Shown: positions 8,663 to 17,416, numbered from the stretch's first letter. The stretch is DNA of 64,000 bases from JAHFTW01 sp038046785 (GCA_038046785.1 JBBSVM010000001.1:124001-188000); one strand, 5' to 3'. Notes: generated by a model from the letters alone, not told the origin. Made by a program: numbers and translations.

Positions 8663-9331
8663 GTGCGCGTCGCCTTCGCCGTCGCAGCCATGGCGGCTCT
8701 CCTGCTGTCCGGCTGCGCCTCCGCCCCGCACCGCGTCACCGTCGCCCAGGCTGCCCTCGACGGCTCCGGCCTCGCCTGGACGCGCAGCGACCTCGCACCC
8801 GTCACGTCGGGCTGGTTCGGAGCCGGCCTCGTCGAAACGGACTACACCTTCTCGCCGGCGAACGAACCGCCCTATGCTGGACTGCTGCAGCTCTTCGGCC
8901 TTCGTGACGACATGCAGCACTCCACCACCGAACTGCTCGCCCTCGCACGCTCCAGCGTTGAGAACGCCACCGCCGCCAACGGAATCGAAGTCGAAGGTGC
9001 TGCGACGGAAGGAAGCCGCACCCTGCGCAACGGGCTTGCCACCCGCTGGTTCACGCTGGAAGGCACCGTCGTGGACGCGTCCGGGCTCTTCTCCCGCGAG
9101 ACCCGCGTGCGCATCCTGGGTGAAACGGGCTACGACGCCGCAAGCAAGACGCACGTGGTCGCCGTCGCCATCGCCCAAGTGGATGCCACCACCTGCCCGC
9201 CCATTGTCGGGCCCTGCACGACCCGCACCGACTTGACCACCTGGACCAGCCTGGTTGGCGACACGCGCGGCACCATCTCCAACGCCAAGAGCAGCCACGG
9301 ACTCATCGACAACCTGGTGAGCCATGACTGA
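8663..9331 (+). CDS. Predicted lipoprotein, unknown function
   Basis: 222 residues from GTG 8663, with signal VRVAFAVAAMAALLLSGC carrying a lipobox cysteine. The exported part is about 200 residues, mixed alpha/beta, with a pair of cysteines near TTCPPIVGPCTTRTD. No family recognised. Its end overlaps the start of the methyltransferase gene by 8 nt, so the genes are probably co-transcribed. Confidence 0.7.
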   Translation: MRVAFAVAAMAALLLSGCASAPHRVTVAQAALDGSGLAWTRSDLAPVTSGWFGAGLVETDYTFSPANEPPYAGLLQLFGLRDDMQHSTTELLALARSSVENATAANGIEVEGAATEGSRTLRNGLATRWFTLEGTVVDASGLFSRETRVRILGETGYDAASKTHVVAVAIAQVDATTCPPIVGPCTTRTDLTTWTSLVGDTRGTISNAKSSHGLIDNLVSHD

Positions 9332-10349
9332 ACCTTCCATCACCAAGCAGCCGCCCGTCGCGCGCTTTGCCGCCGGGCCGACCATCCGTGAATGGAGCCG
9401 CAAGAACGGATTCTCCGACTGGATGGTGGCGCGCCTCGTCCAGCTCACCGACCGCCCCAACGACCTCCTCGAAGGTTTGCTCGCCAAGCCGCCGCGTTAC
9501 ATCCGCGCCAACCCGTTGCGCATCTCCGTTGAGGAGCTGAAAAAGCGGTTGGAGAACAAGAACTTCAGCGTCGCTCGCAACGAGCTCGACCCCAACGTGC
9601 TCAAGATTCGCCAGGCGCCCATGAGTCCGGGTGCAACCATCGAGCACATGCTGGGGATGAGCACGCCGCAGGACCTTGCTTCTGCCTCTGCACCGCTCGC
9701 ACTCGGGGCTCAACCCGGCGACATCGTCGCGGACCTCGCGGCGGCACCCGGCATCAAGACGCTGCACATCGCAGGCGACCTCGCGACCGGCCGGCGTGCG
9801 GAAGTTGGCGCCATCGTCGCGGTGGAGCCGGACAAGGAACGAATGCTGGGGCTGCGCTTCAATCTGGAGCGCTGCGGCGCGACGAGCGTCGTCCTGCGCC
9901 AGGAGCGCGCCCAGGACACGCCAGGCGAAGCGTGGGCCGACCGCGTCCTTCTCGACGCGCCCTGCACCGGCGAAGGGACCATCCCGAAAGACAAGAACCG
10001 CCGCTTTGCCAAGCCCGAAGAAATTTCCCAGAACGTCATTTTGCAACGCGAGCTGCTTGCTGCCGCCGACCGCATCCTCAAACCGGGCGGGACCTTGGTT
10101 TACGCCACCTGCACCTTTGCCCCCGAGGAGAACGAGGCGCAGCTCCAGACCTTGCTCGAGAAGGGCTACCGCATGGAGCCGCTTGACTTCGAATCGGTCG
10201 GCTCCGTCCCTCTCGCAAAGGGCGTCACGACTTGGCCCGGGTTCACGCTGGACTCGTCGCTCTCCAAGGCGCGCCGCTTCCTTCCGGGCATCCACCCGAC
10301 GCTCGGCTTCTTCGTCGCCAAGCTCACGAAACGGGAGGGAGCGCCGTGA
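9324..10349 (+). CDS. NOL1/NOP2/NSUN-type RNA m5C methyltransferase
   Basis: S-adenosylmethionine-dependent RNA cytosine-5 methyltransferase, 341 residues. Motif I is VADLAAAPGIKTLHIA (most relatives have PGGKT), motif IV is DAPCTGEG with the release cysteine, and motif VI is YATCTFAPEENE with the catalytic cysteine. The N-terminal RYIRANPLRIS is typical of the Sun/NSUN N-domain. The next gene encodes a PUA protein in GTGA overlap, so the two may act on the same RNA. Whether the target is tRNA or rRNA cannot be told. Confidence 0.92.
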   Translation: MTEPSITKQPPVARFAAGPTIREWSRKNGFSDWMVARLVQLTDRPNDLLEGLLAKPPRYIRANPLRISVEELKKRLENKNFSVARNELDPNVLKIRQAPMSPGATIEHMLGMSTPQDLASASAPLALGAQPGDIVADLAAAPGIKTLHIAGDLATGRRAEVGAIVAVEPDKERMLGLRFNLERCGATSVVLRQERAQDTPGEAWADRVLLDAPCTGEGTIPKDKNRRFAKPEEISQNVILQRELLAAADRILKPGGTLVYATCTFAPEENEAQLQTLLEKGYRMEPLDFESVGSVPLAKGVTTWPGFTLDSSLSKARRFLPGIHPTLGFFVAKLTKREGAP

Positions 10350-10861
10350 GGCTCGCCACCGTCGCGGAGGAGAACGCCCTGCTTGGCTTCCTGAACGCCA
10401 TGGAGGAGGGTCTTGCGGACCGAGTGGTGGGCGACGGAGCCCTCGGCGTCGTCGAGCGCGACGGCATCCGCTTCGTTGTGGTGACCAGCCAACGCGTCGC
10501 GGGGCTTCCCGAAGCGCTGCTCGCAAACGCCCTCTCGGTCGGGCTGCCGCTCGGCGTCCTCGAAGGAGACGGCTTCCAACTCGACCTGCAAGGCGCGATG
10601 CGGGTCGCCAACCACACCAAGGCGCAAACGCTTCGCGTCACCGAACAGTCGGCGCAGCTGTTCCTGTACGGCCGCAACGTTCTGGGCGACTCCATTCTGT
10701 GGCATGAACCGAGCCTGCGGCGCGGCGACGCCTGCATCGTCTGCAACGGCCGCGGCGAGGCGCTTGGGCTCGGCGTCGTCGTCGGGCCCTTCAAAGGTCC
10801 GCGGCAAGCGGTGCGCCCGGTGCAGGACCTGGGAACCTACCTGAGGGACCAGCATGAGTGA
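10346..10861 (+). CDS. Nip7-like PUA-domain RNA-binding protein
   Basis: 171 residues from GTG 10346 (GTGA overlap with the methyltransferase). The C-terminal half reads as a PUA domain: FLYGRNVLGDSI, then RRGDACIVCNGRGEALGLGVVVGP. This is the layout of archaeal and eukaryotic Nip7, a ribosome-biogenesis factor. The N-terminal segment starting EENALLGFLNAME also fits. Its end overlaps the Nudix start by 8 nt. A generic PUA partner of the methyltransferase is the alternative reading. Confidence 0.75.
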   Translation: MRLATVAEENALLGFLNAMEEGLADRVVGDGALGVVERDGIRFVVVTSQRVAGLPEALLANALSVGLPLGVLEGDGFQLDLQGAMRVANHTKAQTLRVTEQSAQLFLYGRNVLGDSILWHEPSLRRGDACIVCNGRGEALGLGVVVGPFKGPRQAVRPVQDLGTYLRDQHE

Positions 10862-11264
10862 GCCGCCCGCCGCACCCAAACTGGAGTACACCGTCATCGT
10901 CGCGCTGCGCTCGGGACCCGCCGGCAAGGAGTTCCTCATGGTGCGCCACCGCGAGCGCGGCTGGGAACTGCCGGGTGGAAAACTTGAGCCAAGCGAAGGG
11001 CCGGTGCACTGCGCCCTGCGCGAGTTCCGCGAAGAGACCGGCCACCTGCTTGCCGCGCCGCATTACGTCCTCAAACAGCGCAAGCCCAACGGCATCTGCC
11101 ACGTCTTCACCGGCGGCCTTGGCGTCGCCGTCGAGGGCAAAGGGGCCGACGAGGCGGTGGCGGAGCACGCCTGGTTCAGCAAACTGCCGCGCGGCGAAGG
11201 TCTTGCGTTCCCAGACGATCCCTATGCCGAGATTGGGGCGAAGCTCGGCATCGACTTCGGTTGA
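10854..11264 (+). CDS. Nudix hydrolase
   Basis: 136-residue pyrophosphohydrolase. The Nudix box is complete, starting GGKLEPSEGP and ending REFREETGHL, providing the metal-binding REXXEE residues. Substrate cannot be deduced. It is the last gene of a tightly packed plus-strand run and converges on a regulator gene 7 nt away. Confidence 0.93.
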   Translation: MSEPPAAPKLEYTVIVALRSGPAGKEFLMVRHRERGWELPGGKLEPSEGPVHCALREFREETGHLLAAPHYVLKQRKPNGICHVFTGGLGVAVEGKGADEAVAEHAWFSKLPRGEGLAFPDDPYAEIGAKLGIDFG

Positions 11265-11271
11265 CCCGCAC

Positions 11272-11802
11272 TCAACCGTACAGGCTGCTCCACAAATCCG
11301 CGAACTCGTCCTTCAGATTGGGCGTCGGCTTGTAGGCGAGAAGAAGTGCGAGGAGACCGGGCCGGTCGGTCGGCTCGAAGCGCCCATCCGCATCCTTGCG
11401 CACGACGCCAGCCGCCTCCAGCTTGCGCAGGTGGAAGCTCAACTTGCTCTTGCCGAGGTCCAGGTCGTCGCAGATGCGCTTGTGCTGCAGTGGCCCCTCC
11501 TGATCGAGGAGATGAAGCGTGATTTGCAGCGGCAGCTTGGCGCGCAGCGCGGCAAGCTGATCGCGCTGCCGCGCCGTCGGAGCGGGACCATTCCCGGCCT
11601 CCCCCGCCGCGTAGAGCCGGACGTAGCGCTCGTCGCGCTCCTGACGCAGCAACCCGTTTTGCGCCAGGATGGCGATGTGGTACTCCACCAGCGCGACGGA
11701 GGTGTCGAGCTGGCGCGCCAACTCCCGCACGTGCAAGCCAGGGTAGGCCTGGATGGTCGCGACGATGCGGCGGCGGATGTCGAGGTCGAGCAGCCTGCTC
11801 AT
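11272..11802 (-). CDS. Tandem winged-helix transcriptional regulator
   Basis: 176 residues with two winged-helix domains: one at about 3-60 (recognition region HVRELARQLDTSVALVEYHI) and another at about 90-150 (RICDDLDLGKSKLSFHLRKLEAAGVV). Such double-wHTH proteins are frequent DNA-binding regulators in Euryarchaeota. It starts inside the stop codon of the membrane protein gene upstream (ATGA), so the membrane partner may control or sense for it. Confidence 0.85.
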   Translation of the reverse strand: MSRLLDLDIRRRIVATIQAYPGLHVRELARQLDTSVALVEYHIAILAQNGLLRQERDERYVRLYAAGEAGNGPAPTARQRDQLAALRAKLPLQITLHLLDQEGPLQHKRICDDLDLGKSKLSFHLRKLEAAGVVRKDADGRFEPTDRPGLLALLLAYKPTPNLKDEFADLWSSLYG

Positions 11803-12125
11803 TTCGACCTGCGCGCGAACGGCAGGAAGGGGGCGACCAGGCAGCCGACGATGGCGAGGTCGAAGGCGCTGTTGAGCACCTCAAGCGCGCCGTGCGTGAG
11901 CGGGAAGCTGGAGGGGTGGTCGAGGTGCTCCTGGCTCGGGTTGACGTAGAGGGCGTAGAAGGTGATGAGACTCTTCACGCAAAACAGGACGAAGGCGGCC
12001 GTCACCCAGTTGAGCTGCGCCTTTCCGCTGGCGGTGCGGGCGCGGTAGGCGAGCACGGCGAGGAGGAAGCTCAGGAAGGCGACGCCTCCGACCAGGACCA
12101 GGGAGACGGTGGCGCTGTCCATCAT
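11799..12125 (-). CDS. Three-helix membrane protein paired with wHTH regulator
   Basis: 108 residues with hydrophobic helices at about 7-27, 39-61 and 84-102 and a short basic C-terminus. No enzymatic motif is seen. The strict ATGA coupling to the winged-helix regulator suggests a membrane sensor or anchor role, which is inference. Two adjacent ATG codons (12125 and 12122) are equally plausible starts. Confidence 0.6.
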   Translation of the reverse strand: MMDSATVSLVLVGGVAFLSFLLAVLAYRARTASGKAQLNWVTAAFVLFCVKSLITFYALYVNPSQEHLDHPSSFPLTHGALEVLNSAFDLAIVGCLVAPFLPFARRSK

Positions 12126-12165
12126 GGTGGACGGCGAGATGCAACCGGACTTATGAGGGCCCCGT

Positions 12166-13206
12166 TCAGCGGCGGCGCGCCAGGCCGGCAAGACCCAGCA
12201 GGGCAAGGCCAAGCAGCGGACCGACGCCGGGGGAGGCGACGCTTGCAGCCTGTTCGGCGCTCACGACGAGGTCGCCCACGGTGAGTGTGCCGTCCGGTTG
12301 CAGCGTGAGGGGAAGGCGGCCGCCCACGTCGGTGAAGATGTCCAGTTCGAGCGGCCCGTTGCCGGAGCCAAGGTCGGCGTCGAGTGTGAATTCCAGGGAA
12401 CCTTTGGCAGGGATGGAGGCGAAGGTGGTGCCTCCGAGCGTGTAGGTCCATCCCGCGACGTTGCGGGGCTGAACGTAGACGTGCTGTCCGCCATCCTTGA
12501 GCGCGCTGGTGGCGAGGATGATGTAGGCGCCGGGGCCGGTTGCGCGGGCGCTCGGGATGAGGTAGATGCCCGGGCCCTGGGCTGGAACCGAGGCGACGTT
12601 CACGCCTTCGTCAGCGATGGCGGTCGGGTCCTCGTAGAACAGGAGTCCATTGGTGCCGGGGATCGGGATGCCGCCCGGGGCGACGTCGCGCAGATCGCCG
12701 TCCTTGCGCGACTCCACGAGGCTCACGCCGATGGCGTCGCCGGGCTTGATTCCGACGCTTGCGAAGCTGGTGAAGGCGCGCAGGACGCTGGTGGAACGGG
12801 AGTCGGTCTCGACCTCGACGAGGAGGCTGTCGAAGTCGCTGCTGAACGCGACGCCGTCTGTCGTGGTGAGGGTGCGCTCGACCGGGCCTTGCGGCGTGGT
12901 GATGGTGAAGGTGACGGTCCAGGTGCCCTGGCCGACGGCGAGCGACTCCGCCATGAGGCCGTACAGTTCGGCGCGCAGGTAGAAGCCGTCGCCTGCCGCA
13001 CCGGAGCCGACGCTCGGGTCGTGCGCGAAGCCGATGAAGATGGCGTTGATGTCGAAGCCGCCGTACGGCTCGATGGAGTCCGTGCCTTCGTCGCTGAGCA
13101 GGTACATCTCCAGCTCGTTCGCCTCGACGACGCCGTGAGCGCTGGCGGGGGGAACGGAGGCCAGAAGAGTCGTGGCCAGGAGGGCAACGATGAGCCGGAT
13201 GCGCAC
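12166..13206 (-). CDS. Secreted protein with predicted N-terminal His, copper-cluster paralog A
   Basis: 346 residues from GTG 13206. The signal peptide ends SVPPASA and is followed by HG, so signal peptidase would leave a histidine at position 1. The mature part is beta-rich with GIKPGDAIG, VESRKDGD and then a PGG motif, which align with the two proteins encoded on the other side of the shared intergenic region. The C-terminus, SPGVGPLLGLALLGLAG then ARRR, is a membrane helix with a basic cluster and a PGV motif like an archaeosortase sorting signal. No catalytic residues are recognised. It is transcribed divergently from paralog B across a dyad. Confidence 0.72.
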   Translation of the reverse strand: MRIRLIVALLATTLLASVPPASAHGVVEANELEMYLLSDEGTDSIEPYGGFDINAIFIGFAHDPSVGSGAAGDGFYLRAELYGLMAESLAVGQGTWTVTFTITTPQGPVERTLTTTDGVAFSSDFDSLLVEVETDSRSTSVLRAFTSFASVGIKPGDAIGVSLVESRKDGDLRDVAPGGIPIPGTNGLLFYEDPTAIADEGVNVASVPAQGPGIYLIPSARATGPGAYIILATSALKDGGQHVYVQPRNVAGWTYTLGGTTFASIPAKGSLEFTLDADLGSGNGPLELDIFTDVGGRLPLTLQPDGTLTVGDLVVSAEQAASVASPGVGPLLGLALLGLAGLARRR

Positions 13207-13269
13207 GCCGCGCCATGAAGGACACCCTTGAAGAGCGTTGAGTCGGGGGACGCGGAGCGCAGCACATTT

Positions 13270-13290
13270 TTGTTGTTCAAACAACGACAA
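13270..13290. promoter_or_regulatory. Dyad operator between divergent secreted-protein genes
   Basis: Half-sites TTGTTGTT and AACGACAA surround a 5-nt centre (CAAAC), forming an imperfect palindrome between the divergent genes. The right half continues into GACAAAGGTTATGTTGCCCCC; a related GACAAAACGTTGGCCCC stands before paralog C at about 14440. A shared repressor or activator, perhaps metal-responsive, is inferred. Confidence 0.45.
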
Positions 13291-13321
13291 AGGTTATGTT
13301 GCCCCCACTTTTGGTCAATCT

Positions 13322-14401
13322 GTGAACAAGCTTCTCGCCGCAGTCGTGGTTGGACTTGCCGCCCTCGCCTTGCTTGCCCCCACCGCCATCGGACATGGCG
13401 CTGCCGCCGCGCGCGAGATCGATACCCGCATCCTCGCCGACGACGACGGCCTCATCGGCTACGGCCCCGACTCCTGCTCCGCCGCCCCGGTCTGCCCGCT
13501 CTCAAACGGCGCGCTGGACCTCCTCTCGCTCGACATCCGCGAGGCAAAGAACGAGACGGGCGCGCACGTCCTCTGGTTTCGCGCCGTCTATCAGACCGAC
13601 CATGTCGGCATCCCGGCCGAGCTGCACCTCACCTTCACCGCCGCCGGCGCCGAGCATGAATTCGAGTGGAGCTCCACCGACCTGACTGCATTCTCCTCGA
13701 CCACCTTCGCCGCAGTCGCCGGTCCAACGCCGGTGGGCGACGGCCACCCCCAGGCGGTCGATGGCATGGTGCTTGCCTCGGCTCTGGGCCTTTCCCCGGG
13801 CGACGTCATCAGCGACCTCGCCATGGAGTCGCACGGCGAATCCGGAGAAGACCTGATGCCGGGCGGCTGGACCGTCCAAGGCATTCCGTTCGACCCCGTC
13901 CCCAACCCCGCCTCCGAACTGGAGGAGCACGAGCACTACGACGGCACTTACACGCTGCTTGGCCCAGCCCCGCTCGTCACCGCGATTCTCAGTGACCGTT
14001 CGGCAGGCGCCGCCCGCAGCGCCACCCTGACGGTCACCAATGCGCTTGCCGGAACTGCACAGTTCACCATGTTCGATGTGGTCCCCGCAGCGCTTGCGAC
14101 TCTTGACCTCGCCTCGCTCGCCCTCGATGGCGCCGCCACCAAGAGCGCCGTCCTCACCGTCGCCCCCGACGCCTTCGGCACGCTCACCGTCACGGTTCGC
14201 AGCGACCTCGGCGCCTACCAAGTGCTCAGCCTCGACCTCGGCGCGGCACCCATTCCGGCGACACCTTCCCACAATGGCACCGCGCACGACCATGACGACG
14301 CGGACGGCCACCATGACGGGGAGGCCAACAAGGCGTCGCCGCTGCCGCTGCCCTTCCTTGCCATCGCGGCCGCAGTGCTTCTGGCCCGCCGCCGCGCCTG
14401 A
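13322..14401 (+). CDS. Secreted protein with predicted N-terminal His and His-rich tail, paralog B
   Basis: 359 residues from GTG 13322. The signal ends LAPTAIG and is followed by HG. The mature N-terminus runs to REIDTRILADDDG, closely similar to RLLADDND in paralog C. The shared core includes a LTF strand, GLSPGDVIS, MESHGESG and MPGG, and YTLLGPA. Before the final membrane helix there is a cluster rich in His and Asp (AHDHDDADGHHD), a plausible metal-binding segment, then LARRRA. Together with the CopC-CopD gene downstream this suggests a surface copper-binding role, which is inference. Confidence 0.75.
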   Translation: MNKLLAAVVVGLAALALLAPTAIGHGAAAAREIDTRILADDDGLIGYGPDSCSAAPVCPLSNGALDLLSLDIREAKNETGAHVLWFRAVYQTDHVGIPAELHLTFTAAGAEHEFEWSSTDLTAFSSTTFAAVAGPTPVGDGHPQAVDGMVLASALGLSPGDVISDLAMESHGESGEDLMPGGWTVQGIPFDPVPNPASELEEHEHYDGTYTLLGPAPLVTAILSDRSAGAARSATLTVTNALAGTAQFTMFDVVPAALATLDLASLALDGAATKSAVLTVAPDAFGTLTVTVRSDLGAYQVLSLDLGAAPIPATPSHNGTAHDHDDADGHHDGEANKASPLPLPFLAIAAAVLLARRRA

Positions 14402-14460
14402 GCACTCAACAACAACCCTTTTTCCCTCGTTCCGGTCTCGACAAAACGTTGGCCCCTCCC

Positions 14461-15543
14461 ATGCGCGCGACCCTGTTCCTTGCCCTCGCCGCCCTGGCCG
14501 TCGCGGCCCTTCCCTCCGCCTCGGCCCACGGCGCTCCTACCCCCGTGGACTTCATGGCGCGCCTGCTCGCCGACGACAACGATGACTGCGGCGCTCACGG
14601 CGACCCCAACCCGGCAGGCAGTTGCCGCGGCTCGGATGACCTCATCGCCCTCGACGTCCAGGAAAAAGCCAACGGCGAAGCAACCACACTTGTGTTCCGT
14701 TTCTGGCTCGACAAAGGCACCACATTCCCCGTCACCAACACGCTCACCTTCCAAGCGGGAGGCGCCGCGAAGAGTTTCGCCATCAAGACAACGAACGGTC
14801 AATCCTACACGGTGGAGTCCGGCTTCGACGCCGTCGCGGCTCCCAAGAGCGTCAACGATGGAACGCGCTCCACGGTGGACGCCTCCGTGGACGCCGCCAA
14901 AGTGGGCGCCATTGGCACAAAGCTGACCAGCATCAAGGTGGAGTCGAAGTCCGGAAGCAACCTGGGCGATTACATGCCGGGCGGCTGCCGCAACAACCTC
15001 GGCGAGTGCAGCGGAACCGACCAGGAAACGCGGTACAGCACCGACTACACTCTGCGCGGCCCGGCCTACTACGCCAAGATGGATGCGCCCACGACACCGA
15101 TTCGCGTCCCCGCCGGCGGCGACTCCCAGCTGACCCAGATTACGCTCACCAACTCGCTCTCCAAGTCGGCGCAGACCCTCACCCTCACGCTCACCGGCGC
15201 GAACGGCGTCTCGGGCGGGTTCCACGCGGGCGAGCCAACCTCCGCATCGCAGTACACTTCGACGAAGCAGGTGGCGCTCCAGGGCAAGCAGCAGACCGTC
15301 CTCCACCTGCGCCTCCACGGCGATACCATCGATGCGGCCGGAACCCTGACGCTCACGCTCACCACCGACCTGGGCGGCCGCGTCGTCGCACAGATTCCCT
15401 ACGAAGTGGTTCCCTCCGGCTCCGCCACGGACCTGCCCACGACGGCGTCGTCCCCCGCCACCTCGAGCAAAGGCTCCCCCGCCGCTGCGGCTCCCCTGGT
15501 CGCCCTTGGCCTCCTCGCCATCGCCCTTCGCCGGCGGTCCTGA
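14461..15543 (+). CDS. Secreted protein with predicted N-terminal His, paralog C
   Basis: 360 residues. The signal ends LPSASA and is followed by HG. The core matches paralog B: RLLADDND, LIALDVQEK, LTFQAGGA, VESKSG, YMPGG, YTLRGPAYY and TLTLTTDLGGR. Four cysteines lie in two pairs (CGAHGDPNPAGSC and CRNNLGEC), possibly disulphides. The C-terminus is a single helix followed by LRRRS. Its stop codon is directly followed by the copCD ATG, so they are one transcription unit. Confidence 0.78.
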   Translation: MRATLFLALAALAVAALPSASAHGAPTPVDFMARLLADDNDDCGAHGDPNPAGSCRGSDDLIALDVQEKANGEATTLVFRFWLDKGTTFPVTNTLTFQAGGAAKSFAIKTTNGQSYTVESGFDAVAAPKSVNDGTRSTVDASVDAAKVGAIGTKLTSIKVESKSGSNLGDYMPGGCRNNLGECSGTDQETRYSTDYTLRGPAYYAKMDAPTTPIRVPAGGDSQLTQITLTNSLSKSAQTLTLTLTGANGVSGGFHAGEPTSASQYTSTKQVALQGKQQTVLHLRLHGDTIDAAGTLTLTLTTDLGGRVVAQIPYEVVPSGSATDLPTTASSPATSSKGSPAAAAPLVALGLLAIALRRRS

Positions 15544-17229
15544 ATGGGAACTTGGCGCACCTGCGGGGCGCTCCTCCTCTTCGTCGCCCTCGTTGCCGCG
15601 CTGCCAACTGCCGCGGCGCACGCAGAGGTCGCATCGAGCGAGCCTGCGGCCGGGGCCCACCTCGACGCTTCACCCTCCTTCGTCTCCTTCTCCATGACGC
15701 AGACGGTGGACCCCTCCGCCACCAGCCTTAGCGTCACCAATTCTGCGGGAGACGACGTCACAGCGGGCGCAACCGAGGTGCGCGACGCGGGCGGCCGCTC
15801 CGTGGTGCGCATCGCACTCCAACCCGATCTTCCGGGGGGCATCTACACGATGGTGGTGCGCACCATCAGCCCGGATTCCCACCCGGTCTCCTACAGCCGC
15901 TCGTTCGCCATCGGCGCTTTCACCGCGCCCAGCGAAACCGGAGGCGGCTCGGCCTTGGACCTGGAGGCGGGCACAGCGCGTTTCCTCAGCTACCTCGGCT
16001 TGAGCCTGGTGCTCGGCGCCGCCGCCTTCTCGCTCTTCGTCCTCCCCGGCCGAGCCCCTGCCTCCAAGCCGCTGCTTGTGCGCCTCATCGCGGCGGGTGC
16101 TGCCGCCCACCTCGCAGGCACGCTCCTGCAACTCCATTACACCTCGGGGGCGAGCGGACTCGGCTATGGCGAACTGTTCCACACCGATGTCGGCCAGAAC
16201 TTGTTCCTGCGCGCCGCTGTCGCCGCGGCCGCCGTCGTCGTGGCGCTGGGAGGTGCCGCGGGCAAGACCGCGGCGGGGCCAACTCTGGCCTCGCTCCTTC
16301 TCGCAGTCAACCTCCTCCTCATCGCGCTCGGAAGCCACGCCACGAAGGCGGGCCCGGTCACCGTCGCCATGGACGCCCTCCACATCGCCGCGGCGGCGCT
16401 CTGGGCGGGCGGCCTCTTGGTGTTCCTCGCCATCGTCGCGCGCGGCCTCGACCGCAGCGACGTGGCAACGTTGCGCCGAGTCGGCGCGCGCTACGGCACG
16501 TTCGCCTTCGTTTCCGTCATTGTGCTCGCGGCCACCGGCATCATCCTGACCCTCGCCCTCGTCGAGCGTGACATCCTCCTCGCCGGCAAGCTCGTCGAAT
16601 CACCCTACGGCATGCTGCTCGCAGGCAAAGTCTCCCTTTGGTGGGCGATGATCGCGCTGGCCGCCATCAACCGCTACGTTCTCCTCGCGGAGGCAGAGGA
16701 TGGTGCCTTGTCGCGCGGCCTGCAGCGCGTCGCGGCCCGCCTCAGCGGCAACCGCATCAAGCCGCTTGCCGGCACCACGAAACCCTTCGCGCGAACGCTC
16801 GGCGTCGAGGCAATCCTCGGCGTCGTCGTCCTGGTGTTTGCCGGATTCCTCACCAGTATTTCGCCGCCCGCCGTTGCGACCTCAACCAACGCGCTGACCT
16901 TTTTTTCCGAGGGGGATAGCCACGCCGTTCAGCTCGTCGTCGACCCGACACCGCAGGCAGAGTCAACATCGACGCTGCGCTTCACCATCCTTGACTCCGA
17001 CAACGCCGCCGTCGTCAGCAACAGTTGCGGCCGCGACTCCTGCGTTACCCTTGAAATCACGGCGCCCGGAAACGCGACCCCGGAACGGCGCGTCGCGGTG
17101 CCGCGAGAGGGCGCCTGGGTCGTTGAAAATGCGCTCTGGCCGGTGGCTGGAAACTGGACCCTCGGCCTCACGGTCTCGACGAGCACTGTTTTCCGAGACA
17201 CGGTGACCTTCACCGTGCCGATTGCTTGA
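15544..17229 (+). CDS. CopC-CopD fusion copper protein
   Basis: 561 residues, organised like Bacillus YcnJ. A signal peptide precedes His26, which would become the mature N-terminus; this is the Cu(II)-binding residue of CopC. The CopC domain (about 26-125) ends with SPDSHPVSYSRSF, containing the second conserved His. A CopD-type membrane domain follows from about 145 to 440 with some eight helices and histidines in LQLHYTSG, ELFHTDVG, GSHATK and DALHIAAAALWAGG. A C-terminal extracytoplasmic domain contains CGRDSC. The likely role is copper uptake or periplasmic-side copper handling. It begins immediately after the paralog C stop. Confidence 0.92.
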   Translation: MGTWRTCGALLLFVALVAALPTAAAHAEVASSEPAAGAHLDASPSFVSFSMTQTVDPSATSLSVTNSAGDDVTAGATEVRDAGGRSVVRIALQPDLPGGIYTMVVRTISPDSHPVSYSRSFAIGAFTAPSETGGGSALDLEAGTARFLSYLGLSLVLGAAAFSLFVLPGRAPASKPLLVRLIAAGAAAHLAGTLLQLHYTSGASGLGYGELFHTDVGQNLFLRAAVAAAAVVVALGGAAGKTAAGPTLASLLLAVNLLLIALGSHATKAGPVTVAMDALHIAAAALWAGGLLVFLAIVARGLDRSDVATLRRVGARYGTFAFVSVIVLAATGIILTLALVERDILLAGKLVESPYGMLLAGKVSLWWAMIALAAINRYVLLAEAEDGALSRGLQRVAARLSGNRIKPLAGTTKPFARTLGVEAILGVVVLVFAGFLTSISPPAVATSTNALTFFSEGDSHAVQLVVDPTPQAESTSTLRFTILDSDNAAVVSNSCGRDSCVTLEITAPGNATPERRVAVPREGAWVVENALWPVAGNWTLGLTVSTSTVFRDTVTFTVPIA

Positions 17230-17251
17230 GCCAGAGAATCGGCACGAACCC

Positions 17252-17306
17252 GGATTGGACCGGAATCGAACCGGCGACATCCAGATCTTCAGTCTGGCAC
17301 CCTCTC
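17252..17306 (-). pseudogene. Partial tRNA-Phe copy 1 (3' part)
   Basis: The minus strand repeats the anticodon arm (CAGACTGAAGATCTG), variable loop and T-arm of the intact tRNA-Phe, but the D-arm and 5' acceptor strand are missing. The 3' acceptor is changed (CCAATCCG instead of CCACCCC). The missing 5' part is replaced by a GGGGC/GCCCC hairpin and other stems. It is probably non-functional. Confidence 0.7.
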
Positions 17307-17392
17307 GAGGGGCTTCGCCCCTTCGAACCCCAAGGACGGCGGGACACTCGCTCTGCTCGGTCCCGCAGGCCAAATGCGTTCAAGGGAAAAGT

Positions 17393-17416
17393 GGGGTGGA
17401 CCGGGATCGAACCGGC
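17393..17416 (-). pseudogene. Partial tRNA-Phe copy 2 (T-arm and acceptor only)
   Basis: Only the T-arm and 3' acceptor strand of tRNA-Phe are kept, identical to the intact gene over about 24 nt. Everything 5' of the T-arm is replaced by hairpin-forming sequence. The two identical segments lie 108 nt apart. Confidence 0.7.

Noticed and set aside
10858..11949. 363-codon plus-strand frame over the Nudix gene and wHTH regulator
   Set aside because: It is out of frame with the Nudix box and antisense to the regulator; the translation is Ser/Arg/Pro-rich.
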